From NCBI GenBank assembly GCA_949358305.1, contig OX442316.1, positions 11,284,001 to 11,348,000 on the forward strand: 64,000 bases of DNA, written 5' to 3'. The stretch is from Strigamia acuminata. Lineage: Eukaryota > Arthropoda > Chilopoda > Geophilomorpha > Linotaeniidae. Shown here in pieces: positions 47,701-62,700 of this stretch. The position numbers were made by a program, and so were the translations under genes. The notes under the pieces are model-generated. The model was not told the origin of the DNA. It was given only the letters and a program-made list of their open reading frames with translations, and did no database searches. How positions within the stretch are numbered: the first letter of the stretch is position 1; the number at the start of each line of letters is the position of its first letter.

Positions 47701-50700
47701 GTGCGTTTTTAATCACTAAAGCTCCATCGTCAGGAGTCGAAATTCTACCGGTTGCCTGAACGGGGACTCCTCTGCAAAAAAACAAAGAAACATTATCAAT
47801 TGAACAACAGGTAATTATTTAAGTGCACAAAAGTTGGCTTTCTAAAGAACTTTCAGTATTTGTTCCGAGGTTTTTTTACCGAGTTTTTATTTCTTTTCGA
47901 AGATAGATTGAATTGAATTTGGAATGCACCTAATGTAATCCCAATAACAATCCACTGCAAATAGATATAAAAACTTTTCCTTCCATTGAATCCGAATAAT
48001 GGACTTTTAGTCAAGTACATCGATTAAGTTGTGATCCAATCACTGAACAAATAGTGAAAAGTCCTATATAAGGCAACTGCTCAAATTACACACCTGAACG
48101 ACCACTCTCGATCTGGTGACGGCTGACCAACACCCCTGCACGTCAAGTTCACTTCTTTTTTCCAAGCTGTGATCACTCCTTCATTGAAAGACGCTGACTT
48201 CGGAGCCGCTGTATAAGAAATGAGCCAGGAAAAGACAATAAAAAAAATGATACCACAGCTTAACTCTTGCAAACCCGTGAAATAATGGGAATACAATTGA
48301 GAACAACTGGTCTCAAAGAATATAAATCAATGTTAGCTCGCAGAATGCCAATTGGTTGAAAACAGATAACTTTTTATTAAATCATGACTTAAAACCTTTT
48401 TTAAAATTCTAGATAAATTTTCGCAGACACGCCAGTAAAAAAAATAAAGGGCACATTCTCCCTATACTTTTTCTCTACCCCCAATGTCTGTCTGAAAGTT
48501 TAAACTTATCACAAAACCGATTGAATAAAATTAGCTTCAATCTACAGATCTAAAATTCAAATGAAACTATAAAATCTAAAATCAAACGTTGTAATTCATG
48601 CAGATTATACTCACAAATGGTCCCCATGAGGGCTTCGGCAATTATGGCAGTGCTCTTGCCTTCTCCCACAGCAGTGGTTGCCGTCACCCAGAATTCGTAG
48701 CGCTGGTTGGCTTTGAGCCCTTTGACCTCGTACTGGACAGCATCTCCTCTCACTGAGTGTTTGGTGGGGAAGTTATGCTGGCTCGTTCTCTGCATTGCAT
48801 CACGACTAGAGTGGGTTTCTGATCTCAGCTGAACAAAACATTGGAAATTGCTATGTCAACTCAGACCAGAGATTAATAGATCAAAAGGGTTGACAGGAGA
48901 CTCTAGCAGGTTGATGGGGAGTTGAGGAAGCAGGCACCATCAACATTTTGTTTAAAGGTATTTTTTTTTAAATTTTCTTCAAATGTTAATTAAGTTGTTT
49001 TTATGACTTAAAGAATTAAAAACCAATTTTTATTTTTAAAAAAATTTTGTTTTCGAGAGTTGGAAATTGTCACGGATTAAAATAACATTTAAATTAAGCA
49101 TCCTTGGCAAATGTGTGCTTTATGTTGCAAGAAAAAATAGATAGAGAACACCTGTTCAAAATATTCAAAAATTAATATCCCAAACAGCCTCAGCTTGAAA
49201 TTGATCTAAGGCACACGTTTTTAGTTTCAGATGTGATATTCATCTATTCCCCTCTCCTTCTCCTCCTTCCCCCGCAATTTAACATTAGAAAGAAAATGAA
49301 TTAAGTTTAATTTTTCCTTTTTCGAAATTTCAGCTCACCTTGTTTTCGTCTTCCAATTCCCGAGCATATACATTGTATTTGATAATAAAACCATTTGGTC
49401 GGCTTGGAGGCTTCCACACCACAAGGACGGTCTCAGTGGACAGAGGTAGCACTTTAATCTCAGCAGGCGGTGCAGGCACTATCCAGAGAAAACGAAATTA
49501 AGTTCTGAAAATGACAGCTTATGCAACTTTCTCTAATAAAAACTTCGCAAACCACTTGCATTAAAGTAGAAAGCCATGCAAAACGTCAAGCAAGTGCTTG
49601 CTTAATATACTTATTGAAATAAAAAATAAAATATCAATAAAATAAATCAGTCCTCCAAGTTTTGTGCGTAATACTTGTACGTAGTGTTTGTTCGACCGTG
49701 GTTTCTTGTTCGAGATTAAACTGACTTTTTAAGCCTTTTTTAAGTGTAAAAACGGATGTATGAATGCACGTAATTCATTCCTGCACCACACTTACACTGC
49801 CTGCTGCAGACAGTAAGAATTCAACCAGTCTGTAGTAAAAATGTGAAGTCCCGGTTGATGGCCGAAAAGATTTATTTCTCAAATTATTATTATAAAAAAT
49901 ATCACTTGTCGATAATACAAATAAACAAGTTGCGCTTGAACACAACGCTTCTTTTGAAATATGCCGTTCTTAGTCAAAACGTCAATCCCAACAAGTTTTG
50001 CTGTTTTCAAATCATTTCAATCCAGTAATTACAGTGCAGTAGGATCAAATTTCAATTGAAACGGTCTCGCAAACTCACTCCTAAACAGCACATCTACGCA
50101 TTCACGTCAGCCCCCAATCCCACGCCGCAGCAGTAATCGAATTGCAAACCATTTTCACACCGTGGAACACATCAGCAAATGTAAATAACAATTTCCATCT
50201 TCATTAATGAAAGTTTAATCAGTAATAGAAACAATGTCGAGTGAAAACATTCCCTCACAATTTAAAGTATGCTAATAAGCAATTGGAATTACAATGCTAA
50301 AATTAAGGCAAATAAATCTAAGTAAAGCTGACGGCTTTCAACCAAGTGAATTAATTAGACTTTCAATTCGAGACCCAAACAATTAATTATCTTACCATCT
50401 TCTTTGGTTTTACAATACACGGCTTCACTTTTTACTCCTTCTCCCATGTTTGTGTAACCCATTACTTGGACGCTGTAATTAGCATTTTTCTCCAAATTCT
50501 CCAGGGTTTTGTACGTTGCAGTCGTTTGTGTAAAACCGCTTTTGCTTCCTGTTGAGATCAAAATAACAAAATAATTTAAAAATTTTGCAACGAAAGAAAA
50601 AAGTAAATCATTACCACTCCATTCTTCCATATTTTTGTATCCAATTTTATATCCACGCAAAATTCCATTCAAAGCATCGGCAGGTGGCGGTTGCCATGTG

Positions 50701-53700
50701 ACGTGCAGTATTGAAGATGAAGTAACCGAGCAACGTACGTTTTGAGGAGGTCTGCTGGGCACTGAGATTAAATATAACATGATAAACTCAAGGGGGGATA
50801 GAATTCAACAACAAAAACAAAAACACTACTATAAATTAAAACTGACATGAAAATGAAAATTTGACGTATCATCAATCAAGCAGTAATCGTTCGTACCATG
50901 TGTGTTTTAAATTTCATATTTCCTACAATTTAACGATATGTGCTTAGTATTCGAAAATAGAATTCATTTTATATAAACAATTTATACAAGAAGATCCCAA
51001 AGGTAATACACAAAGTTGCCCCTGACTCGTCTTGGCACATCTCTTAGTCAGGTTTCATAACTCGGGAATTTTTATTCTACGTACTCATCAAATAAACATG
51101 TTATTTGCAGAGTGAAGCGAAGCACGTTTATCTATTAATCATCACCTCTGGTTTAAAAACATCAACGCAGAAAAAATTGTACAAGTTAAAGTTTTGCACG
51201 GGAAAAAAATTGCTTTTAGTCGTAACGAAGAATACTAAGTACACATCAACATTTGTCCGAAATAAAACATGATAATTTAATAAGTTTTCTTCGCGGCTAT
51301 ACAAGATTATCACAAGATTGCAAGACTTTTTTTGGCTGAATAATTCATTAGATTTGGTTTATGTAAGAAAATGCAATTACTTTGAAATGAATGCAATAAA
51401 ATATAGTTGATACCGATTACCCTTTAATGTTGTTTAAATATACTTCCAACCATTTGTAAATAATAATCGAAAATTAGGTAATTTCCCCCATTTTTACCAA
51501 AATGGAATAATTAGCTTTAAATGCCATGGAGATACGGAACAAACAATACAGTTGTCGTGAAATCCTTGATAAGCTTCTTGACACGTAAATCATAGTAAAG
51601 AAAGATATTTACCATCTTCTGATGTCATGACAACAATTTCTTCAGATTTTGGTCCTAATCCCTTGTCATTGAAGGCTTGCACCATGACTCCATATTGAGT
51701 AAACTTTTGTAAATCTGGTATTCTGAGTTTCATTTCTTCCATGTATTCGTCGGGTACTTCGACTGTTTGAACATTAAATGGATCCTCAGTTCCGTAAATT
51801 CGAAATCCAACATAGTAGCCTCGAATAGCTCCATTCCACATCTCCTTTGGTGGTGGCTAAAATTAACAGACAACATAATGTAATATATTTAATTACATTC
51901 CAGTCAATAAAATTGGTATTTTTCAATTTCAAATGTATGTGTGTGTTTCAGTGTTTATTTATTCATTACTCGCATGTCCAAAATTATCTCCCCAATACGT
52001 CCAAAAGATAATTAAAAAAAATAAAACTTATTAATCCAAGAAAGAAAATAACCACAGGTTAAAAGACAAACTGGATGGAAGGATGAGTAAACATAACAGT
52101 TGTGTGCACTTGAAAGTGAAAACAAGTGGAGCAATCAATATGTATTAAGAACACCAATACATCTTTGCAGTAAATGACTCGTGGCAATGTTCAAGAAAAC
52201 AGAGGCGAAAGTAACAAAGAAAACAAGATACTTAGAGAGAGAAAAAAAACTAATAAGTGAAATGACATTAATCTTGTTTACCTAATTATTCTAGATGAAT
52301 AAAATGAGCAGCAGCTTTTAATTCATCAATTTGAAAAAGTGATACGATATTGACGCATGTTATTAGTGATGAATTCGCTCGTTTCAAAGAATGACATCTC
52401 TAATCACGATCAGGAAGTCATCAAGTGTTTTCATTAAACATTTTAATAGGTTAATTATAGTCTAATGACGGTGACACCTGCACACACAGTTGTGTGGCAC
52501 AATTGGCAACATTAAAGGAAAACCATAACAAGAGACATTGCAGGTTTTAAAGATGGCAGCTAATAAGAGAGCGTCGTAAAGATGTGATTTCACTTTCACA
52601 AGCTGTTGCATATAAATTTTATTTTGTTGCAGCTTATTGATATAATACGGTATTAAATGCTACATAGAATGCGATTTTTACCACATTCGCTCAAATTAAT
52701 TTCTTTGGAGTTCACAATTCCTAATTTAATATGATTAAAGTAGGGAACAGTGTGTCTGAAATGATTGCTTAACATTTCCTTTGCTAAGCGCAAATTGAAA
52801 ATAGATTTCTCCGATTTTTTTATTCGCTAATGGAAAATAATGTAAGTGGTAAGATGAGAAGTATAGATCTGAGTTCCAAAAATAAACAAATAAAAAATGT
52901 TAAACGCGAAATTGGAAATCTACACGAAGATTTAGATTACCTAATAACAAAAATTAGTAAACAATACAACTATTATTTATTGCTTGTAATATTTGAAGCA
53001 TTTTCTTTAAAAAAAAGTTAACTTCAATTAAATCGATATTAAGGTTTGTTTATATTTATCTTGGAAGCAAGCAACATACGCAAGTTTAAAAATAAATAAA
53101 TTAATTACGTTTCTTTACAATGGTATTAAAAAAATGATGCTATGGTAGTAGAAAACAAATACATTTCCTTTTGTAAACAAACGTGAAATGAAATTAGAAT
53201 AAAGCGGAACTGAATAAGCTGACTAGAAGATTAAATCCAGTGGAAAAAAATATAACTCAATTCAATAATTCAATTAAAAATTTATCAATTGTCAAAAATC
53301 GAAAATTTCATAAACAAATACAAAACTAATTTGAGTTGTTACAGAACAAATGCAATTTAATGCAATTTGTGCATCACCTAAGCAAAAATTTAATTTGGCA
53401 TGCTGCACCCTGTGCAGTTTTTTATTTCAGGTAACTTTCCTGCACAACTTTGAACATTTCAGTTAAAACTTAAACGAAAAAATGTATGTAAGGGTTATCA
53501 ACTGATGTACGTCACCCCACCCAGACGACAAAGTTGGGAATTTCAAAATAAGTTGGCTGACAGTGATTGAACCAGGTAGTAGTCATGTTAAAGCAAGGTG
53601 CGAGTCACTCCTAAGTGTATCGAATAAGCCAGGCAAGGATTTACCGTTCCTATCTCTCCATGCAATGCTGACCCCTGACGGAGAACATAAGAGCCATACG

Positions 53701-56700
53701 ACGCGAATGGCTTCAAGAGATAAGCGAAACGTCTGTGAGATGCCACAGAGCAGAGGAGATTGCAAAACAAGAAATTGAGGCTGGCCAAGGCAATTACAAC
53801 AATGGACAGGATAGGCACAGAATCCTCAAGAGATAGCAAAAAGTTTTTTCACACACAGTGACCACAAGTCTCGCAGAAAAAGGCGATGGAAAAAAGTTGT
53901 TTTGCTCAGTTAGACTACCGCAAAAAATGCTCTCTATCAAATTAAATCAATTAACTAGATAAACTATGGTAGCTTAGGTTTGGACTTGCCAGATAATTGT
54001 GTTAATTACAAAAAAAAAAATTAAGCTTATAAGGGAATGTAATGCTTTACGAGGTAAGCACATTAATACGATTTTTTTTAAATTCTTACCTTCCACATGA
54101 CACGTAGTGTTTGTGGATCCATAGCTTCAACTTCTACGTCTTGTGGAGGTGCTCCGGGTGCTGGAAAAAATAAAAAAGAAACGTAAGTGGCTGAAATTAT
54201 GTGAATTTTTTATTTTTTTTTTAGTTTTGACAGAAAATAGTAAATAAAATTCAATTTGGAGTAAGTGATTTTTTGTCTATTTTAATTTATCTGACATTTA
54301 AAGTTTGCAACCCCTTGGTTTTTCGGGCGAAATGAAAGTTGGCTGATCTGCATGTTCAGAAAAACCGTTTTCATTTTAAAAAAAACTTTACAATTTTACC
54401 AGCAGAGAGAACCAGCTTGGTCGTTTCTTTTAAAATTCCTGACAATGATAGCGCCAAAGTGGCAATTTTGTAAAATAATCGCAACAGTGCTTTAAGACGT
54501 TGGAAAGAGTGCAAAGCCACAGCAGCACTTTGAATCCCTGCACCTCGGAGGGTTAAAAATGAAAAAGCTCGTCTGTTCTATGTCTATGAGATGCATAAAA
54601 GCATTACAATTACAACTTGGATTCTACAGAAAAGCAAAAAAAGCCTAAAGTGAAGTAAAAAAGTTTTCTGTGTGATATCTTCGAAAAGATTGCAAAAACT
54701 TTTTACTCTGCAGACGCGCAGTCAATATTCAATTTACTCACTAGAGGAAATATGGCTTCAAGAAAAGGCGGTCCGATAGTGTAAAAATGCAAAATACACC
54801 TGTAGGTAAAGTTGAGTGTCTTGACTGCCATTGAAGCAAATAAGTTCTTTGATCTGCTAAAACCTACTTCCAATTCTATAAAGGTAGAGACCATTGCACG
54901 AGCAAGAGCGCATTTTGTGTACAAATAAAATGTTTTTAAATGTCATTGCTTTACTTTAAATTTTATACTAAAACAACAAGTTGACCTTCTGCATCACATG
55001 CATGTACCTATGGATTAAATGAAATTCGGTACATGCAGTGTGATAATATTTACAATTACATATCATTAACTTGGTCGTTAAAAATGAGATACCTTCACTC
55101 ACTTCGTGTCCAAGTCATGCCTTTTACATTGCAATCAACCTAAAAATTACAGAATAAAGTTCATAGCGTCGAAAGAAGCCTATTGATTCGCTTTGAAAAA
55201 TGACGGGCAAAATTAAATTAAATTAGTCGTAAAATTTAAGCCAATATATGAAATAATTACTTTTGTCCAATTTCATTGCTTAAATGCTATTAACACCCAA
55301 CTTACACTTTTTTTAAGTAAATAATTATTATTGTGGTATCTGCAAAAAAAAAATCAATTCTTTTTTCGTCTCGTACGAGACGAAGAAAAGAATCTGCCTT
55401 CTCGTTGCCTGGCGACTAAAAAACATGGCTTTTTTCCAGAAGCTGACAGAAGGCGTGAACATATTCCTCGGTCGATCCGTAAAAGAGACTTTGGCACTGC
55501 AGTTTGAACACGAGATTCCTATTGGGATGAAGGACACTGGCAGTCCAACATGACCGCAAAACACGTCTGGAATCCAATAACCATTACCTAGCCTCTATAC
55601 TTTTAGTCCACCGCATACCTCACTTGTATTATTATTATATATTAAAGTGTAAACACGAGTATTCTCTTTCTCTACTATAAAAAAAGTAGTGTTTAAAAGG
55701 AACGAACAACCTCAATCAATATTTGCACAACTTTAGATTTTTTTTTCGTCTTCAAATGCTGAAGTTACGATTTACTGAGCAAATTTGGAGACGCCAATAA
55801 CCAATTTACATACAAAATAAGCGGGGGAAATATTAGAGTTCGTTTTAGCACAATTGATCAGATAAAAAGTAAACATTTTAGAGTTGCCACAGATTGATGA
55901 AAAGATTATTCTTCTTAACTCATTTCTTATCTTCAACTATGATAAAATAGAAGTTGGCTGTCCTATTTTCATGTGTAGCCATTGTCCCATCTGGTTAATA
56001 GCCAAGAACTTGCATGGGAGGCAATCAAGCCGATGGAAATGGAAGACCCAACCACAAGCAATCACACTCCCCCTGACCCCATCCTCTATTCCTGCCTTCC
56101 ATCCATACATCCAATCTAAAAAGCAAATCTGAGAACAAATATTTTGCTGCTGAATAGTTCACAAGTTCTCCTCCTTCCTCATTTTTTATCTTCATTCTTC
56201 GATTTTCTTTATATATGAAAATCCGTTGACTGGGAGAAGATACACACCGAGATGGGAGATGAAAATAAGAAGTCTGGGAAAGGTCGTAGAAACTAGCACT
56301 ATTGAAATAGCATTTGGGGCTAAAAGGTATAAAAATTGTCGGTCGACTCGCTCGATAGAAAACTATATACTGTAAGTGTTTTGAATTTATATTTTACATT
56401 TTTCTGATTGTCAAAACATAAAAGTGAAATGTGAATGTAAAACATGTAAAATAAATCAATCGATGCAATGAAATATTCAAAGGCAACAAGGAAAAGTTCA
56501 CGCATCATTTTCAATCAAATCAAATCAAATTTAAAAACGAATAAAATCAAACTTTTGCAGCATTCATAATTGATATCTTCACATGTCACAGTAAATCGTT
56601 GGACGTTTAAAACCTATTTTGCTCGGCTCGCAATCAATAAAAAAGAAAAAAGGCGAAAAACAAGAATTGAACAAAGTGCATCAATGACCACTTCCTATGC

Positions 56701-59700
56701 CAAGATTGTTTACAAACTGTTCTATGCACATCTGAATGTCTGCATCTGTCTACATTTCACTCGCTTACATAGCCGAGTTGGGAGTTAGTTTGAGAATGCA
56801 TAGCATCGTTTGCATTTGAATGCAAACGGCAAATTCAAGAGCAGAATAGCTAAAGCCAGAGCTACGAGAAACTAGTATCAATTGAATTCTCCCTTACAGA
56901 ATAAGATATCCACCTCCACTTTGGCTCCTTCTTTGAGCGCATTGGACCGAGCGAAACCTTCCAACGTCCACTGGTCAACGACTCTCCAGTGGGCATCGAC
57001 AGTAAACTACCCCCAGGTCTCTTCACCTACTCCTGCAATTGATCGATGAAGGATTGGCACCTAAAGAGACTTTGCCATAACATCAATAGCGGGAATAGTC
57101 GAGGCTTCTCACCGCAGTGCAATCGAGTCTATTCGTGATAAACAACTTGGCTCCACTTTTTTCCCTCTCGCGCATTTATAGATTTTTCATAGAAAACTAA
57201 AACCTGCGCTTTAAAGCACCATCTATAGTCACTTACGAGGGTGCTCACAGACACGAAACAGCTTTTCATTTTAAATATAAATGCTTATTCGGTTGACAAA
57301 AAAAAATTGTTTTGATGAATGTGCTCCAAAATAATCGTTCAAAGTGCTAGTTAAAGATTAATGAATGCAATTTATATTTCCCGCTTTAATAAATAACGTA
57401 CCGCTTCAGAACTTAGTGGATAGATATATTTTTATTATATTACCGTACATCATATTTCTAAGATATCGATCGAAATTGCATTGCGACAAATACTCGTGTG
57501 GATATGGCTAAGAAATTATCGGGTGCTCTTCTTCAGTGCGCATGAGCACGCCAAGTGCAATGCCCTCTCAACAAAACCGTTTTGACAACAACCAAACTAA
57601 TATTCTCCACGGATGGATTTAGTGCAGTAAACACTCGAATAAAATTAATTGTCAAAACACAAACTGATTTCCATTCCGCTTTCGGAACGATGATAAAAAC
57701 CTTGAACACTGCATCTGTTATCTATCTAAATGGACATTTTTATCCACTTTCAAAATTTCTGCCAGCGGAATAACATTTTCTTAATCAATTCCTGAATGGT
57801 TCGAAATGAAGTGCAAGTGCTAAAATTGAGATTCGAACCGGGTTGCAAAACAGAATCTCAAACCTCTTATTTATCCTGTATATTTAATCGCCTTAGTAGC
57901 TTATCCGTATGTTTTTGCTCACCTTCATCTTCCATAGTCACCGAAACAACATCAGACGGTGGACTTAAACCCACGCTGTTTTCTGAGAACATCCTGAAAT
58001 GGTAGCCCACAGATGGTGTCAGACCGCGGATAATGACAGAACTTTGGCCTCCGGAAACAGATAAGTTGCTCACTTCGTCTGTCCAATCTCCTGAAATTAA
58101 AATTATTTCACTCTAATTAATAAATTCACGCGAGTTATTTAATTTTAACACGTCAATTTTACGTCAAAGCGCGGCAAACATAAATATTACATTGTTTATG
58201 CAGCTGTATGTGTGAAAATTGTCAACAAACTGCTAGTTTTTTATTAAAAATAATTACCATTAGTGTAATTATAAATTGTTTACAGAAAATCGTAAAATCG
58301 TGAAATCGTGAAATCCTAGCTTGTATCACATGTAATTTGTAAAGACAAAGCATTTAAATTGAGTGCATTCAATATTGAAGCATTAAGTGACTTTTAACTG
58401 ACTTTAGTTGCTTGTATGAAGCATTTTGCATCATTATTAATGCAATGCATAACCAAACAACTTGTATTACTTATGATGCAAAACGCATCACACAAACAAC
58501 TGAAGTCAGTTAACTCACTTAAGGCATCAATATTGAATGCACTCAATGCAAAATGACAGATAAAATTTATTTATTTCCTTTGACACAAGATTGCAGACTG
58601 TAAATTCAGTCTGATTTTAAAAATAGAAAGAAGGTAGGGTGTTGTTCCTTGCTGTCTGAAGAACCTCCTCTAAAAAACTTTTGATCTTTACATTTTTAAA
58701 TTTTTAGCCTGCACTCTTCTAAATATTGAAGTGTTTGAATTGTAAATGGAACTTCATCAAATATGCAATGGAGTGAGAAAGCATACAAAGCCTTCCAAAC
58801 AATGGTTTAATGTTTACGTACTTGACTTTACTACTTTTGCCCTCTGTGACAATAAATTTGGCAAACAATAAAATTTTTAACACATTAACTTTGAACGTTA
58901 TTGAGCGCAGCAAAAAATAAATGTGCATTTTCTATTTCTTACCTTGAATTGGTTTGTACTGTACAATGTATTTGGTTATGCGGCTGTTACCGTCGTATGG
59001 TGGATTCCACGCCAAATCAACTGACCTGTTTCCATTGTCAGCAATTTTAATTATTTTTGGAGCATCCGGTATTCCTGAAAACACAAAAATAAAAAACATA
59101 AATTTTTGTTCTGTTTCAAAGCCTGAAATCCATTTATTTGTTCTTTTATTGCAATTCTCAATAACCTGTGGCCATTCTATTAAACTAGAGCACGCAGCAC
59201 CATTTATACTGCTGCAATAACAGAATGATATCTAATTACATATATGGTTTAGTTATTGTATATAGGAATTATTGAATCGAATCAAAACATCATTAGGGTG
59301 TATAAATCCCGGATAGGAAATACTGTGCAGCTGATTCTCTCCCCTTGTTATACGTGAAGTTTTGTATAGCGAACCGATCAATGCCAATGCAATAAGACGG
59401 TTTTCCTGTGACAGGTAAACTTGCAATCTCGTTACTTCTCCATAAGGTAGCCAACTGCATTGGCAAAGAAATTCTGTACGTCAATACATGGCAAATAGTA
59501 GACTACTTGGAAACTGGTACTCTATTCCAGGAGCAGATTGCAGCTAGGGCAAAACTTAATTCAACATTCCGCAGGAGCTTCGCAAGTTTCGTCTAGGTAC
59601 AAGCCATTTCAAGATGAATACTTGCAACTAGTAATGAGAAAGTAAAGCTTTTAAGTTTTCAAATCAAGGCCTACTCGGCCGAGCTGACAAGAAAAGATTC

Positions 59701-62700
59701 CTTTACCTAAGGAAGTGGAAGATGTGCTAGGCGGAGTACAGAGGGGGTTTGTGCGTGGGGGCGAGGGGGGGAGGAATGTAGTTGATGTGCAATTTCATTG
59801 GGTTCGTTAAGCATCCAATTGTGGTAATTACCTTTCACGAGGGAATCCGGAAGGGTTTCTAAATAGCATGTAACGAGTTGCTTATCCTGAAGTGAAAAGC
59901 TTTTTCTCTTTGCCAATAAACCACTGTCTGGGACCAGTGGGAGCATTCAGCAGAATGAGAAATGCAAGCCGCACTTAATTTAAATCCCTCACAATTAATC
60001 TAAAAAGCTCATAAATGAGAACCGGTTAATGAGATGAATGGCCAATGACTGATTTGAATTAAACAAGTCCAATTAATTCACTTAATTAACAAAACATCGA
60101 ATTGGCAATGCATTTATTGCCCAAGTTTGCATGTGTGATTGGAAAAGTAATCCAATTTTAGGTGAACAAGAAAACACAGTAACCACAGTTATTATAACTT
60201 AATTATTAAGAGGCGACACATTAGGGGACTACGAGCTTATACATCAATTGAACACTTGGTTAAGTATGCGTCGTATTTATAATCGCGCGCATTTATCAAA
60301 AATTTAAATATAATGTAATACCATAGCAACTCAATTTCTCCAATTTCCATATGCAGTGTTTTTATTTTGTCAGTTTAAAATTGCATTTAAATGCAAAATT
60401 AGTTTTGAAAGTAGAAAAGAGAAAAAGAGGAGAAAAAAAATCCCCATTGGCAAAATGCCCGAACTGATTACACAAACGTGAACTTAGTGCAACTTAAATA
60501 TTGACCGAGTTTCGTCCAATCAGAATAAAGCGGGAAAATCGTTTTAATTCCGAGATTAATCAGCTAAATCTTCGTTCACAACAATCCGGATGACTTATTT
60601 GCATTCCTCCATTTAAATTATTTACGGTATTACTTTTAATATTCAATTTGTTCAACTGCATGTCCTATTACTATCACATTATTTATCTGTAGAGCAAATC
60701 ACCAGCATTTCTGCCAAAACAAATCTCACGCTACAGAATGGAAATGTAATTCCCTCCAAGTATGCGGCAGAAGAGAAGCTGCTTGTATGAAAACTTCATT
60801 TGATCCTTGCCTTGATTCCTTTTCCTAACTAACTTGGGCTGCCAGAAACAGCAAAGAAGTCTAATCTCACACTCATCTGCCAATTGAACGAGGCATCTAC
60901 GGCTCTGATCATTCATCTCGCCTTGGTCGCCAGTCAACTTTAATCATCTCTTAGTTTCAACTTATTTGCACAGCATTCTCCAAGCTTGTGTTTCAACCTG
61001 TCTTGGCTTTAAAGATTTTAGAAATGTTTCGAAGTAGCAAATTAAGTAATAAAAGAAATACCGGAAATATAAAATTTTCTTATTAAACTCTCAGTAAATG
61101 AATTTATGATTGAATAGAAGAACAAAAATCAATTTTTAAAAAATGATTTTCTGAGATTTATATATATATAAATTTAAAATACGTATATAAATAAATAAAA
61201 ATTCATTCAATTACCTTGCACAATGATCTGGATATTGGCCATGTCTCCTCCGTATGGATTTCTGGCCATGCACACAAAAATACGAGTGTCCATCTTCTGT
61301 GCATTGGTTACTGTCAATTCTGAGACAGCCCGGGTTGGAGTCACATGGTCTTTGAAATAATAACTGTCAATAAAAAAAGAAAAATTAAACATTGGACATC
61401 AAATTTCGTTTTCCACAATCTAATTTCTTTTCTTTTTTGTTTTAATTTTTCTAGATAAATCAAAGATGGACGCATTCGACCACACCTCCATCACTTTAAA
61501 GAAATTAAACGCATCTGCTAGCTTTAAAATACAATTTAGGAAATTATTAAAATTCCGTTGTAAAAGGAAAAAAATTCCACAAACTAATACTTTAGATGAT
61601 GCTTACAAATTGAAGATTTTAAGCAGCTTCTCTCAGTACTCTCTCACCTATCATCATTCCCACGCACATCACGCCATCTTGGCTTTCAAAATAATGGCGT
61701 GCCAACAATGACAAATCGATCAGCTCAAAGTTTGTTTGTCGCTGATATTATTATTGGGACCATTAGGCTTCATTAGCATCGCTAATAGGGCACCAGATGC
61801 AGGAAAAGATAACGACCCCAATAAGACAACACAACAACGATCAATCCTAAACAAACTGCCATAAACAATTTCAACTATGTAAAAAATTCAAAACTATCAG
61901 TTTTAATTAATACAGTGTTGCAATTGTGAATAAATCACTACAAACTTGTTCCGGGGAAAAAAGAATCAAAATAAGACGAAGTACACTGCAATTTTAACTC
62001 AATCCACACAGGAAATATGGATTACAATGTACAGCTGCTTCACACACTAAGGGAATAGTGTTTGCTTTTAGACGCTAATGGAAATTAATGGTCACTATCA
62101 TATTTAAATAATAATACACAAACGCGGTAATTATTGCGATACTCTAGTTAATTACAATTAGAAAGTGCAAGACAAAGTTAAATACATTGGAATCGGCTCA
62201 ACGGGGAATTAGATTACCAGTATGTTTCAACTTAATTGACTCAAGGTTTGGTGTAGCAATCCTGTACGATATTTTTGAAATAAAATCAAAAGAAAACTTT
62301 TAGTTGGATATTGGTATGTTGACTTCTCAATAAACCTAGATCGACCAGATCGGTAAGAGAGACATTTATGTAAATTTTAAATGTGCAACCTCAAGTTTTC
62401 CCATCGCGGTAATGAGTTCCAAATCTCTCACATTCCTCTGCCATTGGCTATCCAATTATGGTTACATGACAGCACCATTACTGCGAATGTACAGCTCGCC
62501 TGTCACGAGCAGAAACAAGGCCATGCCAAGATGACAAACTCAAAACAAATCCAAATTAATGAAACAATTATTGAAACGTGCGAAGTTTAATTACTCATAA
62601 TTGACATGGGCAACCTTTTCCCCATCTGGTAGTGTACATAGTAAACACGTGCCAAATCCATTCGCATAATTCTTGATTTATGACATTAAGACTTAGATAA

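Larger units (their letters stand above)
48209..50395 (-). other. Dscam introns around FN3-4
   Basis: Gaps 48209-48614, 48829-49338 and 49479-50395. AT-rich, nothing recognised. Confidence 0.5.

Noticed and set aside
50355-50780. Reading FN3-3 as one continuous exon
   Set aside because: The frame is open across the gap, but this would insert a hydrophobic ~22-residue stretch into the domain. A clean 66-bp intron with GT/AG ends restores FN3 spacing.
56893-57045. Coding-looking minus-strand segment (FTVDAHWRVVDQWTLEGFAR and following) between AG and GT-like sites
   Set aside because: An in-frame stop precedes it and no family was recognised. It is not FN3 or Ig, so it is not a Dscam exon. 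Possibly a gene relic, but unsupported.
57825-57855. GGTTCGAATC motif resembling a tRNA B box on the minus strand
   Set aside because: No T-stem pairing, A box or acceptor stem around it.
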